Source: DASPLX01 sp035627375
GTDB taxonomy: Bacteria > Pseudomonadota > Gammaproteobacteria > Burkholderiales > Burkholderiaceae_D
Direction of reading: 5' to 3'
Length of the DNA: 64,000 nt
Assembly: GCA_035627375.1 (NCBI GenBank)
Contig: DASPLX010000037.1
Coordinates: forward strand, 286,812-350,811
Shown: piece by piece, positions 53,278 to 62,575 of the stretch
How positions within the stretch are numbered: position 1 is the first letter of the stretch
Layout of the letters: each line of letters starts with the position of its first letter
Position numbers and translations under genes: made by a program
Notes under the pieces: generated by a model
What the model saw: only the letters and a program-made list of their open reading frames with translations
Databases searched by the model: none
Told to the model about the DNA's origin: nothing

Positions 53278-54339
53278 TCAAGGATCGGCCAGCAATTGCC
53301 GCGCAAGCGCTTCGAACGACGCGGGCGCGATATCCTCGAGCGCGACTTGCCGGGCCTGGCCGAACTGGACGAAATTCCGCTCGATCGAGCGCAAATAAGC
53401 GGGATCGTAATGATCGACCAGCAATTCTCCGACCAATGGCTCGATGCGGCCCGTACTCGCCATTGCCTGCCAGCGCGAGATCTTTTCCCGGCCATGCAAC
53501 GGCAGCAAGCACTCGAGCTGCGCATTCAGCAAGTCCGGCGCCTCGATGAAATGCGGGTAGTCCTGCATCAGCAATCGCACGCGCTGCTCCTGCGGCAGGT
53601 GCAATGAAATGCAGGGCGACGCGCGCATGCGTTCCATCAGGGCATCCGGTACGCGCAATTGGCCGACTTTCTTGCTTTCCGATTCGACGAAGACCACACG
53701 TTGCGGATCGCAGTGGCGCAGGGCGTGCCAGATGCTGCTTTCGAAGGTTTTTTGCGTCGGCTGCGGTTCGCTCGGCAGGTTGCCGAGCACGGAACCGCGA
53801 TGTGCCGCGAGTTGTTCCAGGTCGAGGACTTGAGCGCCGGCGGAGGCCAACGTCTGCAGCAGTCGGCTCTTCCCGTTTCCTGTGGTGCCGCATACGACCC
53901 GGAACCGGAAGCGCGCCGGCATCTCCGCCAGTTCGGCATTCACGTGACGGCGGTATTCCTTGTATCCGCCGTCGAGCTGTACTGCCGGCCAGCCGATCTT
54001 CGCCAGGATATGGGCCATCGATCCGCTGCGGTTGCCGCCGCGCCAGCAATAGACGAGCGGTTTCCAGTCGCGCGGTTTGTCGAGGAATTGGGCATCGATG
54101 TGGCGCGCGATATTGCGCGCCACCAGTGCCGCGCCGACCTTTTTCGCCTCGAATGCGTTGACCTGTTTGTAGAGCGTTCCGACGCGGGCGCGCTCTTCGT
54201 CGTCCAGCACGGGGCAGTTAATGGCGCCGGGAATATGGTCTTCGGCGAATTCCGCCGGACTTCTGGCATCGATGATGGCATCGAATTCGTCGAGCAAGGG
54301 AAGGACGTCCGCGAAGCGGAGCAGAGCAGGATACTTCAT
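53278..54339 (-). CDS. mnmH: tRNA 2-selenouridine synthase
   Basis: Replaces sulfur by selenium at wobble 2-thiouridine, through a geranylated intermediate. The 353-residue protein has an N-terminal rhodanese domain with catalytic C98 in VYCWRGGNRSG, and a P-loop domain with GTTGNGKSRLL. The length is normal. SelD, needed to supply selenophosphate, is not in the window. mnmH without selD is known and would then serve geranylation only. Confidence 0.94.
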   Translation of the reverse strand: MKYPALLRFADVLPLLDEFDAIIDARSPAEFAEDHIPGAINCPVLDDEERARVGTLYKQVNAFEAKKVGAALVARNIARHIDAQFLDKPRDWKPLVYCWRGGNRSGSMAHILAKIGWPAVQLDGGYKEYRRHVNAELAEMPARFRFRVVCGTTGNGKSRLLQTLASAGAQVLDLEQLAAHRGSVLGNLPSEPQPTQKTFESSIWHALRHCDPQRVVFVESESKKVGQLRVPDALMERMRASPCISLHLPQEQRVRLLMQDYPHFIEAPDLLNAQLECLLPLHGREKISRWQAMASTGRIEPLVGELLVDHYDPAYLRSIERNFVQFGQARQVALEDIAPASFEALARQLLADP

Positions 54340-54343
54340 CGAT

Positions 54344-54973
54344 TCATTTTGTCAGCAAGGGCTTCAGATGCGGCCATACCGCGTCGAGCATGATCGGCTG
54401 CGCCTGCGCCGTCGGGTGAATGCGATCGGCCTGGAACAGCTCCGGCCGTTCGGCGACGCCTTCGAGCAGAAAGGGCACCAGGGCCGATTTCGTTTCCTTC
54501 GCCAGCCGGGAATACATCGCAAAGAATTTGCCGGTGTATTCGGCGCCATAATTCGGCGGGATGCGCATGCCTACCAACAGTACCCGCGAACGCTGTTTCC
54601 GGGCCGCCGCGATCATGTCGCGCAGGTTCGCCTCCGCCGCGGCGATCTGCAATCCGCGCAGGGCATCGTTGGCGCCCAGTTCGATGATCACGACATCCGG
54701 GCGGTGCTTCTCGAGCAAGGGAGGGAGGCGCGATTTTCCGCCGCTGGTGGTATCGCCGCTGATGCTGGCGTTGACGACCCTGGCCTCGATCTTTTCCTGC
54801 TGCAAACGCTTTTCCAGTAGAGGCACCCAGCCGGTGCCGCGAGCGAGTCCGTATTCCGCGGAAAGGCTGTCGCCCACCACGAGTATCGTTTTTGATGCAG
54901 AATAGGCGCTCGTTGTTGCCGTCAGCGCGAAGGCCAACAACACGACGGCCCGCAGAAGATGCGTTTGCCGCAT
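54344..54973 (-). CDS. tesA: arylesterase / lysophospholipase, SGNH family (TesA-like)
   Basis: A 209-residue secreted serine esterase. A signal peptide is clear (LLRAVVLLAFALTATTSAYSA). The GDSL block has S36 in VVGDSLSAEYG. Block III is ELGANDALRG and block V ADRIHPTAQAQ with the catalytic Asp and His. The ATG at 54973 was chosen for its signal peptide and GGGA spacing; 54985 and 55009 are in-frame alternatives. It is divergent from the YbbA-type ATPase gene, a pairing seen in many proteobacteria. Confidence 0.9.
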   Translation of the reverse strand: MRQTHLLRAVVLLAFALTATTSAYSASKTILVVGDSLSAEYGLARGTGWVPLLEKRLQQEKIEARVVNASISGDTTSGGKSRLPPLLEKHRPDVVIIELGANDALRGLQIAAAEANLRDMIAAARKQRSRVLLVGMRIPPNYGAEYTGKFFAMYSRLAKETKSALVPFLLEGVAERPELFQADRIHPTAQAQPIMLDAVWPHLKPLLTK

Positions 54974-55007
54974 CCAATTTCCCATCCAATTCTTCGTGTG
55001 ATTTCGC

Positions 55008-55700
55008 ATGCCTGACAATTTCGATGTTTCTCCGGCGATCGAAGCGATCAATCTGACCAAACGGGTCGCCGACGCGACCGGAGAGCTGACGATTCTGCAA
55101 AACGTGGATTTTACCGTGCCGGCCGGCGCGACGCTCGCGATTGTCGGCGCGTCCGGCTCGGGAAAGTCGACCCTGCTCGGTCTCTTGGCAGGGCTCGACA
55201 CGCCGTCGGAAGGCACGGTGAAGCTCGGCGGCGTCGATATCTTCGCGCTCGACGAGGACGGCCGGGCGGCCCTGCGCAAGGCCAGGCTCGGCTTCGTGTT
55301 CCAGTCGTTCCAACTCCTGGCCCATTTAACGGCGCTTGAAAACGTGATGCTGCCGCTCGAATTGCGCGGCGACGCCGATGCCAAGCGCAAGGCGGCGGCG
55401 ATGCTGGAGCGGGTCGGTCTTGCAAGCCGCCTCAAGCACTATCCGAAGTATCTATCGGGAGGGGAGCAGCAGCGCGTCGCGCTGGCGCGCGCCTTCGTAT
55501 GCGAGCCTCCGTTGCTGTTCGCCGACGAGCCGACCGGCAGTCTCGATGCGGCGACCGGCGACGCGGTCATCCGCCTGATGTTCGAGCTGAACAAGGAGCG
55601 CCAATCGACGCTGGTGCTGGTGACGCACGACCCGGCGATCGCCGGCATGTGCGCGCGCGTGATCACGATCGCCGCCGGCAGGATCCTGCGCAGCGCCTAA
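55008..55700 (+). CDS. ybbA: ABC transporter ATP-binding protein, YbbA/LolD type
   Basis: A 230-residue ATPase of the MacB/LolD family. Walker A is GASGSGKSTLLGLLAG, the Q-loop FVFQSFQLL, the signature LSGGEQQRVALARAF and Walker B LLFADEPTGSLD. It is divergent from the tesA-like esterase as in the classical ybbA-tesA pair. The large FtsX-type permease normally following ybbA is missing; an unrelated gene follows on the other strand. It may pair with a permease elsewhere. Confidence 0.92.
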   Translation: MPDNFDVSPAIEAINLTKRVADATGELTILQNVDFTVPAGATLAIVGASGSGKSTLLGLLAGLDTPSEGTVKLGGVDIFALDEDGRAALRKARLGFVFQSFQLLAHLTALENVMLPLELRGDADAKRKAAAMLERVGLASRLKHYPKYLSGGEQQRVALARAFVCEPPLLFADEPTGSLDAATGDAVIRLMFELNKERQSTLVLVTHDPAIAGMCARVITIAAGRILRSA

Positions 55701-55857
55701 TGCTCCATCCAGGTGAATGTGACGAGTTATGCCGCGCTGATCGGAAACGATAGCAAGGCGTCGAGCGCAGCCAGGGTGGTCTCCCTCGCGAGCATCGGCA
55801 ACGCCGCTATCGCTTTCGAGCAGTTGGCAGAACCGTCGAATTTATCCGGATGGATCA

Positions 55858-57369
55858 CTAGATCTGGCCGCCGACGAGCGCGTTCAGGGCGCGGCGTATC
55901 GCGGGAATCAATTCGCCGGCCGTCAATCCGATGGGGCCGATGCCTTGCACGACCAGCATGTCCGCCGCGAGGCCATGCAGCCAGACCGCGCCCAATGCCG
56001 CTTCCCGGACCGGCCAGCCTTGCGCGAGGAGTGCGCCGCACATGCCCGCCAGGACATCTCCGCTTCCCGCGGTTGCCAGACCGGGATTGCCGGTCGGATT
56101 GATGAACGCTTGTTCATCGGGTAGCGCGATGACGGTTCCCGAACCCTTGAGCACGACGACCGCTTGAAAGCGTTGCGCCAGGCTCCTGGCGGCTGCCAAG
56201 CGGTCCGCCTGAACTTCGCCGGCGGAGATGTCGAGCAGGCGCGCCGCTTCCAGCGGATGCGGCGTCATCAGCGTCGGCGCGGCACGGCGAGTCGCTGCCG
56301 GCTGCAGACTCGCATCCGCCGCGAGCAGGTTCAGCGCGTCGGCGTCCAATACGGCAGGCAGGGGCGATGCGAGCGCCCGGCGCAGCGACTCGCGCGCCGC
56401 AACCGACCCGCCGAGGCCGGGACCGACAACCACCGCGCCTTTCGAGAGATCGATTTCCCGGGCCGATCGGCACATCAATTCCGGATGCATGCTATCGGAC
56501 GGCGGAACAGCATCGATGAACGCGGCGATCACCCGGCCGGCGCCGCCGAACGCGGCGGCGCGCGCCGCCAGCAATGCGGCTCCCGTCATGCCTTGCGCGC
56601 CGCCGATGACGCAGACATCGCCATAGCTGCCCTTGTGCGAGTTGTGGCGGCGCGGACGCAGATGCTCGGCGAAGCAGTGGGTGTCGTTCAAATGCGCCGT
56701 CGGCGGCGGAAAGCGTTCGTCCGGAATGCCGAGGTTGGCGACGCGAACCCTTCCGGCGTGGTCGCGGCCGTGGCAGGTATGCAGTCCCGGCTTGTCGGCG
56801 ATGAACGTGATGGTTTCGGTCGCTTCGATCGCGACGCCCGCCGGTCCCACGATGTTGCCGGTATCGGCGTCGAGTCCGCTTGGCACATCGAGGGCAAGTA
56901 CCGGGCAGGGCATGCGATTGACGGTCTCGACAATCGCGCGCAGGAGGCCGGACAGGGGGCGCCGCAAGCCGATTCCGAACAGGCCGTCGATCACCAGGTT
57001 CCATCCGGCATCGTGACGGAGATCGCCGTCGGCGTCAGCATTGGCTTCGACGATGCGCGCGGTGCTTTGCCGCACGCGCTCGAAGGCTTCCCGCGCATCG
57101 GCCGGTTGCGACGCCGGATCCGAAAACAGCAGAACGGTGACGTCATATCCCGTTTCGGCAAGACGGGCGGCGGCTTCGAGTGCGTCGCCGCCATTGTTGC
57201 CGGGACCGGCGAGGATAAGAATTCGATTGCCCTCTGCCATTGGCAGCAACTCGATCGCCGCTTGCGCGGCCGCTTCACCGGCACGCCGCATCAAGGCCCC
57301 GGCCGGTAGGCCGGCCAACTCGGCCGTTTCGATGTTCCGGATCTGTTGTACGGAATAGAGTGCGCTCAT
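55858..57369 (-). CDS. nnr: bifunctional NAD(P)H-hydrate repair enzyme (epimerase + dehydratase)
   Basis: Repairs NAD(P)H damaged by hydration. The 503-residue fusion has an N-terminal YjeF epimerase (VQQIRNIETAELAG, ILAGPGNNGGDALEAA, VLALDVPSGLDADTG) and a C-terminal ribokinase-like ADP-dependent dehydratase (SHKGSYGDVCVIGGAQGMTG, then NPTGNPGLATAGSGDVLAG). The start at MSALYSVQQ matches the family; the frame extends 25 codons upstream but lacks homology. It faces the NO reductase gene across 161 bp. Confidence 0.95.
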   Translation of the reverse strand: MSALYSVQQIRNIETAELAGLPAGALMRRAGEAAAQAAIELLPMAEGNRILILAGPGNNGGDALEAAARLAETGYDVTVLLFSDPASQPADAREAFERVRQSTARIVEANADADGDLRHDAGWNLVIDGLFGIGLRRPLSGLLRAIVETVNRMPCPVLALDVPSGLDADTGNIVGPAGVAIEATETITFIADKPGLHTCHGRDHAGRVRVANLGIPDERFPPPTAHLNDTHCFAEHLRPRRHNSHKGSYGDVCVIGGAQGMTGAALLAARAAAFGGAGRVIAAFIDAVPPSDSMHPELMCRSAREIDLSKGAVVVGPGLGGSVAARESLRRALASPLPAVLDADALNLLAADASLQPAATRRAAPTLMTPHPLEAARLLDISAGEVQADRLAAARSLAQRFQAVVVLKGSGTVIALPDEQAFINPTGNPGLATAGSGDVLAGMCGALLAQGWPVREAALGAVWLHGLAADMLVVQGIGPIGLTAGELIPAIRRALNALVGGQI

Positions 57370-57449
57370 GGCAAGGGATTGTATTCCATGGGGAAGCGGG
57401 CGCCACGGCAAGCTGTCGATCGCTTGATCCAACAAAAGATTCATTTAAT

Positions 57450-57483
57450 TTGCATGTATTAAAAGATGCATATAGAATGCATC
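57450..57483 (+). promoter_or_regulatory. norZ promoter with NsrR operator over the -10
   Basis: TTGCAT at 57450-57455, 17-bp spacer, TAGAAT at 57473-57478. The palindrome GATGCATATAGAATGCATC at 57465-57483 covers the -10 and matches the NsrR pattern GATGyATnnnnnATrCATC. NO binding to NsrR would lift repression. No nsrR gene is in the window. Confidence 0.8.
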
Positions 57484-57530
57484 TAAAATTGCTGGACGTC
57501 ACTTCTACCTCAATCAACGGGAACACTGTC

Positions 57531-59810
57531 ATGCATACAACACGCAAACTATGGACCTGGCTGGCGATCATCTGCGCCTTGTCCTTCGCCGTCCTTGCCT
57601 GGGTCGGGTCGGAAATTTATTTGAAGGCTCCACCGATACCCGCCAAGGTCGCCGACACGCTTGGGAAGACGATATTTTCGGCTGGCCAGGTCGAACACGG
57701 ACAGCAGGCCTGGCTAGCGGCCGGCGGCCAACAGTTGGGCTCGGTCTGGGGACACGGCAGCTATGTTGCGCCGGACTGGTCGGCCGATTGGCTGCATCGA
57801 GAATCGCTCGCTTTGCGCGAGATCCTGGCGCGACGCGATTTCGGCAAGGGCTATGACGAACTCGGCGCCGGCGCGCAGGCCCAGCTCGATGGCATGGTGA
57901 AAGCGGAGATGCGCCGCAATACCTACGAAGCCCGTACCGGCGCCATTATCCTGACGCCGGAACGCGCCGAGGCCGTGCGGCAGGTCGCGCGGCATTACAC
58001 CGGCTTGTTCGGCAGCGATCCGGCGCTCGATGAATTGCGCGAGCAATACGCGATGAACGCCGGATCGCTTCCGGCCGTGGAAGACCGGCATGCCCTGGCG
58101 GCATTCGTATTCTGGTCGTCGTGGTCCGCCGCGACCGACCGTCCGGGCGAGCAAGGACTGAGCTATACCAGCAACTGGCCGCATGAACCCTTGGTCGGCA
58201 ACACGCCGTCGGCCGGCGCAGGCATCTGGTCGATCGCCAGCGTGATCCTGATGATCGCCGCGATCGCCGGCATGGTGTTCTATCACTCGACGCACAAGGA
58301 AGAGGACGACCCGGCGCCGCCGCGGACCGATCCGCTGTTCAACCTCGAGCCGACGCCGTCGATGCGCGCCACGCGCAAGTACTTCTACGTCGTCGTCGCG
58401 CTGATTCTCGCGCAGGTCGGCATGGGAGTTATTTCTGCCCACTATGCGGTCGAAGGCCACAGCTTCTTCGGCATTCCGCTCGCCGATATTCTGCCGTTCA
58501 ACGTCAGCCGCACCATCCATACGCAATTCGCCGTCCTGTGGATCGCGACGGCGTGGCTCGCGACCGGCCTGTACATCGCGCCGGCGATCTCGGGGCATGA
58601 GCCGAAATATCAGAAGCTCGGCGTCGACGTCTTGTTCTATGCCTTGCTGTTCATCGTGGGGGGCTCGACCGCCACCGGCTGGCTGGGCACGTTGCAGCAT
58701 CTCGGCACCGACTTCAGCTTCTGGCTCGGCAATCAGGGTCTCGAATTCACGAGCATGGGGCGCGTATGGCAGATCCTCTTGTTCGTCGGTTTGCTGATCT
58801 GGACGACGCTGCTCGGACGCGGTCTTTGGCCGGCGCTGAAAAAGCCGTCGGAGAGCCGCGGGCTGATCGCGATGGTCTTCCTGGCCGCGCTTTGCATCGG
58901 CGGGTTCTATGCGACTTCGCTCACCTGGGGGCGGCATACGCATTACTCGATGATCGAGTACTGGCGCTGGTGGCTGGTGCATCTCTGGGTCGAGGGCTTC
59001 TTCGAAGTGTTCGCCACCGCCGTCATCGCCTTGCTGTTCTCGCGCCTCGGCCTGATCCGCGCGGCGTCGGCCAACAGCGCGATCGTGCTGGAGACCATCG
59101 TGTTCCTGCTCGGCGGCATTCTCGGCACCTTGCATCATCTGTATTTCACCGGCACGCCGACCTTCGTGATCGCGATCGGCGCCATGTTCTCGGCACTGGA
59201 AGTCGTGCCGTTGTCGCTGATCGGCGTCGAAGCCTATCGCAACTACCGGCGCGCCCACGCGGCGCCCTGGGTGCGATCGTACAAGTGGGCGATTTTCTGC
59301 TTCATCGCCGTCGGCTTCTGGAACATCGTGGGGGCGGGCTTGCTCGGTTTCTCGATCAACACGCCGATCGCGCTATATTACATGCAAGGCTTGAACATGA
59401 CTCCGGCGCACGGCCATGCGGCATTGTTCGGCGTCTACGGCATGCTCGGCATCGGCCTGATGCTGTTCTGCCTGCGCGGCCTGTCCGAGCGCGCGGCATG
59501 GTCCGACCGCCTGTTGAGTCCGACGTTCTGGCTGCTCAATATCGGACTGGCGATGATGGTGTTCCTGTCGCTGGTGCCGGCCGGCATCTACCAGGCCTGG
59601 GCCAGCGTCACGCGCGGCACGTGGTTCGCGCGTTCGCCGGAAGTGATCCACTCGCCGGTGATGGAAAGCCTCGTATGGCTGCGCGTGCCGGGCGATGTGG
59701 TATTCGCGGCCGGCGTCGTGTTCCTCGCATTGTTCGCGCTGCGCCTGTCGAAAGGCGGTTCGCGCCCGCAAGCGGAGACCGGTTTCATGGCGCAGGCCGG
59801 CAAGGCATGA
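57531..59810 (+). CDS. norZ: quinol-dependent nitric oxide reductase (qNOR)
   Basis: Reduces two NO to N2O using quinol. The 759-residue single-subunit enzyme combines an N-terminal cytochrome-c-like domain without haem c (KTIFSAGQVEHGQQAWLAAGG...SVWGHGSYVAPDWSADWLHRE) with the 12-helix heme-copper core. It contains H-rich helices (TQFAVLWIATAWLATGLYIAP, HLWVEGFFEVFATAVIALLF, HHLYFTG and GHAALFGVYGMLGIGL). It starts 48 bp after an NsrR-type operator and is followed by a DUF2249 gene. The role is NO detoxification or denitrification; no nir or nos genes are near. Confidence 0.96.
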   Translation: MHTTRKLWTWLAIICALSFAVLAWVGSEIYLKAPPIPAKVADTLGKTIFSAGQVEHGQQAWLAAGGQQLGSVWGHGSYVAPDWSADWLHRESLALREILARRDFGKGYDELGAGAQAQLDGMVKAEMRRNTYEARTGAIILTPERAEAVRQVARHYTGLFGSDPALDELREQYAMNAGSLPAVEDRHALAAFVFWSSWSAATDRPGEQGLSYTSNWPHEPLVGNTPSAGAGIWSIASVILMIAAIAGMVFYHSTHKEEDDPAPPRTDPLFNLEPTPSMRATRKYFYVVVALILAQVGMGVISAHYAVEGHSFFGIPLADILPFNVSRTIHTQFAVLWIATAWLATGLYIAPAISGHEPKYQKLGVDVLFYALLFIVGGSTATGWLGTLQHLGTDFSFWLGNQGLEFTSMGRVWQILLFVGLLIWTTLLGRGLWPALKKPSESRGLIAMVFLAALCIGGFYATSLTWGRHTHYSMIEYWRWWLVHLWVEGFFEVFATAVIALLFSRLGLIRAASANSAIVLETIVFLLGGILGTLHHLYFTGTPTFVIAIGAMFSALEVVPLSLIGVEAYRNYRRAHAAPWVRSYKWAIFCFIAVGFWNIVGAGLLGFSINTPIALYYMQGLNMTPAHGHAALFGVYGMLGIGLMLFCLRGLSERAAWSDRLLSPTFWLLNIGLAMMVFLSLVPAGIYQAWASVTRGTWFARSPEVIHSPVMESLVWLRVPGDVVFAAGVVFLALFALRLSKGGSRPQAETGFMAQAGKA

Positions 59811-59873
59811 CGTTCCTGGGTGGCCGGCATCGCCGGCTTCGTTTTTTTCGATGCATTCACAAGGAGTTCCATC

Positions 59874-60137
59874 GTGGCCCACGACTGTTCCCATCCTGTT
59901 GCCGCCGAAGGCATTTATCCGTTCGATGCGCGCGGCGTCGCCAAGCGCTTTCGCCATGCGGCGATCTTCGGCGCCTTGCAGACCTGGCAGCCGGGAGAAA
60001 CCATGCGTTTCTGCAACGACCACGATCCATTGCCTTTGCTGTCGCAGATCGCGGGCAGCTTCGGACCGCGCGTCAAGGCGGCGTATGTGTCGCGCGCGCC
60101 GGGAGAGGTGGTCATCGATTTCCTGATTGCCGCGTGA
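59874..60137 (+). CDS. DUF2249 domain protein
   Basis: A small cytoplasmic protein of 87 residues, starting at GTG after AAGGAG. The DUF2249 signature is PFDARGVAKRFRHAAIFGAL...LQTWQPGETMRFCNDHDPLPLLSQI, with FCNDHDP as the most conserved stretch. The function is unknown, but it commonly occurs beside NO reductases, hemerythrins and Fe-S repair genes under NsrR or FNR control. It is 63 bp after norZ and likely co-transcribed. Confidence 0.87.
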   Translation: MAHDCSHPVAAEGIYPFDARGVAKRFRHAAIFGALQTWQPGETMRFCNDHDPLPLLSQIAGSFGPRVKAAYVSRAPGEVVIDFLIAA

Positions 60138-60161
60138 CGGCGCGCGGCGCAAGCCGCCGTC

Positions 60162-61271
60162 TCATCGAAGCAGGGCGAGCGCGTGCTCCGCGATCGCCAG
60201 CGATGCGGTCAAGCCCGGCGATTCGATGCCGTACAAGCCGAGATAGCGGCGCGCTCCATGCGAGGCGAAGAGGAAATCGGCGGCCGGCGCACCGGGGCCG
60301 CCGATCTTTGGACGCACGCCGGCGTAGGCCGGCTGCAGCGCATCGTCCTGCAGTGCGGGCCAATAGGCGCGGATGGCCCGGTAAAAGCGCTGCGCGCGCA
60401 CCGGGGCGACGCGATAGTCGATATCGCCGTCTTCGACCTCGATCCATTCCACGTCGGGACCGAAGCGCGCCTGGCCGCCGAGGTCCAGCGTGAGATGCAC
60501 CCCGAGCCCGCCGTCCTCCGGCACCGGGTAGATCAGCCTGGAAAACGGGGCGCGGCCGCTCAACGCGTAATAATTTCCCTTGGCGAAGCCGGGACTCGGC
60601 AGGCCGGTCGGATCGAGGCCTTCGATCGTCCTGGCGACCGCCGGCGCCCATAGTCCCGCGCAATTGACGACGCGCTCGGCGAGCAATTCGGTCTCGCCGC
60701 CGTCGCCGCTGCGGACGGAGAGGAGGACTCCATCGTCGCCGGCCCGTCCGCCGACGACGCGGCTGGCGAACGCGAAGGCGGCGCCGGCGCGCTCGGCGTC
60801 GCCTTGCAGGGCGAGCATGAAGGCATGGGTATCGAGAATCCCGGTCAGCGGCGAATGCAGCGCGGCGACGCAGGCCAAGGCGGGTTCCAGCGCTCGTGCC
60901 TGTTCCGCGGTCAGCATGCTTATCTCGCCGCAGCCGTTGGCATGGGCTTGCGCGGCGATGGCAGCGAGTTTTGATCTTTGCGCCTCGGATGTTGCGACGA
61001 CCAGTTTGCCGCAGCGACGGTAGGGGACGCCATGCTCGTCGCAATAGCGGTAGAGCTGGTCGCGGCCGGCAACGCATAGTCTCGCCTTGAGACTGCCGCT
61101 CGGGTAGTAGAGCCCGGCATGGATGACCTCGCTGTTGCGCGAGCTGGTCTCCATCCCGATGGCGCCATGCCGTTCGACGACGATGGTTTCGTGGCCGGCG
61201 CGGGCCATGGCGCGCGCGACCGCCAGGCCGACGACGCCGGCCCCGATCACGACGCAGCCGATTCTATCCAT
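60162..61271 (-). CDS. FAD-dependent oxidoreductase, L-2-hydroxyglutarate dehydrogenase-like
   Basis: A 369-residue DAO-fold flavoprotein. The FAD site is VIGAGVVGLAVARAMARAGHE, followed by the LhgO signature SSRNSEVIHAGLYYPSGSLKARLC, and PSPGFAKGNYYALSG and HLTLDLGGQARFGPDVEWIE in the substrate domain. These are marks of the L-2-hydroxyglutarate oxidase/dehydrogenase group. It overlaps the dadA-like gene by 8 bp and so is in its operon. It may oxidise L-2-hydroxyacids generally. Confidence 0.88.
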   Translation of the reverse strand: MDRIGCVVIGAGVVGLAVARAMARAGHETIVVERHGAIGMETSSRNSEVIHAGLYYPSGSLKARLCVAGRDQLYRYCDEHGVPYRRCGKLVVATSEAQRSKLAAIAAQAHANGCGEISMLTAEQARALEPALACVAALHSPLTGILDTHAFMLALQGDAERAGAAFAFASRVVGGRAGDDGVLLSVRSGDGGETELLAERVVNCAGLWAPAVARTIEGLDPTGLPSPGFAKGNYYALSGRAPFSRLIYPVPEDGGLGVHLTLDLGGQARFGPDVEWIEVEDGDIDYRVAPVRAQRFYRAIRAYWPALQDDALQPAYAGVRPKIGGPGAPAADFLFASHGARRYLGLYGIESPGLTASLAIAEHALALLR

Positions 61272-62508
61272 AGCGCGATAGCGTCAGGCCGTCCATGTCG
61301 ATGTCGGGCGTGCGGCCGGAAACGATGTCCGCCACGATCTTGCCGGACCCGGCGGCCATCGCCCAGCCGGTCGAGCCGTGGCCGATGTTGATGAATATGT
61401 TCTTGAGCGGCGTCGCGCCGAGCAGCGGCGCGCCGTCGGGAAGCATGGGACGGGCGCCGCACCAGAAATTGGCGGCGCGGTAATTGGCGGCGAGCGGAAA
61501 CCAGTCGTCGCCGACCTTGATCAGCGTGCGCAACGCCGCATCGCGCAATGCCAGGTCGCGGGTACCGAGTTCGGCCGTGCCGGCGATGCGGATGCGGTTG
61601 CCGAGCCGCGTGATGGCGACCTTGTAGGATTCGTCCATCAGCGCGGCGATCGGCGCTTCATCGAAATTCTTGATCGGCGCGGTCGCGGAATATCCCTTTA
61701 CCGGATAGAGGGGAATGCGGATGCCGAGCGACTCCAGGAGCGCCGCGCTGTCGACGCCGGCGGCGACGACGACGGCGTCGGACTCGAAGCTGCGATCGCC
61801 GATCTGCAAGCCGATGCGCCCGCCGTCGCGGCGGATGGCGGAGACGGTCGTGCCGAAATGGAATTCGGCGCCGAGCGACTGCGCGAGATAGCGCATCTGC
61901 TTGGCGAACAAGGGACAATTGCCGGCTTCGTCGTTCGGCAGGTGCAGCGCGCCGGCGAGGCCGGTCGTCTGCGATAACGCCGGCTCGATGGCGCGCGCCG
62001 CGGCGGCATCGACGAGGCGGTGCGGTATTTCGTGTTCGGCAAGCAAGGCGAGCGCGGGTTCGGCCAGGAGCAGATCGCGCTCGCCGCGGAACAGCTGGAG
62101 ATAGCCCTGGGTCTGCTCGTATTCGAGCTGATAGTGATCGCGCAACTGATGCAGGATGTCGCGGCTGTAGAAGGCGACGCGCTGCATGCGTTCCTTGTTG
62201 ATGCGATAGCGGTCGAGCTCGCATTCGGACAGCCATTGGCGTATCCAGCGCCATAGGGCCCGGTCCATCGTCGGCCGCAGCCTGACCGGCGATTCCGACT
62301 TGAACAGGTACGACAGAATCTTGCGCGGCATGCCGGGTGCGGCCCAAGGCGTCGCATAGCCGGGAGCGATCACGCCGGCGTTGCCGAAGCTGGCTTGCTC
62401 CGCCACGTTGTTGCGCTGCTCGACGACGACGGTTTCGTGTCCGGCCGCGGCAAGGAAATACGCCGTGCAGACGCCGACGACGCCACCGCCGATCACTGCT
62501 ACTTGCAT
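61264..62508 (-). CDS. dadA: D-amino acid dehydrogenase
   Basis: Oxidative deamination of D-amino acids, passing electrons to the respiratory chain. The 414-residue flavoprotein has the FAD site VIGGGVVGVCTAYFLAAAGHE, then QASFGNAGVIAPGYATPWAAPGMP, SESPVRLRP and the C-terminal GHGSTGWAMAAGSGKIVADI, all DadA family features. It is upstream of, and overlaps, the LhgO-like gene. A catabolic alanine racemase is not adjacent; the alr at 33569 is distant. Confidence 0.93.
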   Translation of the reverse strand: MQVAVIGGGVVGVCTAYFLAAAGHETVVVEQRNNVAEQASFGNAGVIAPGYATPWAAPGMPRKILSYLFKSESPVRLRPTMDRALWRWIRQWLSECELDRYRINKERMQRVAFYSRDILHQLRDHYQLEYEQTQGYLQLFRGERDLLLAEPALALLAEHEIPHRLVDAAAARAIEPALSQTTGLAGALHLPNDEAGNCPLFAKQMRYLAQSLGAEFHFGTTVSAIRRDGGRIGLQIGDRSFESDAVVVAAGVDSAALLESLGIRIPLYPVKGYSATAPIKNFDEAPIAALMDESYKVAITRLGNRIRIAGTAELGTRDLALRDAALRTLIKVGDDWFPLAANYRAANFWCGARPMLPDGAPLLGATPLKNIFINIGHGSTGWAMAAGSGKIVADIVSGRTPDIDMDGLTLSRYG

Positions 62509-62575
62509 AAAACGATCTCGGTTGAATGGATTGGAAGGCGGCGATTTTACCGCCCTTTGACGAGACCGCGATCGT

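Noticed and set aside
57425..57437. An FNR box before norZ (TTGATCCAACAAA).
   Set aside because: The second half-site does not match ATCAA; the NsrR palindrome is far better.
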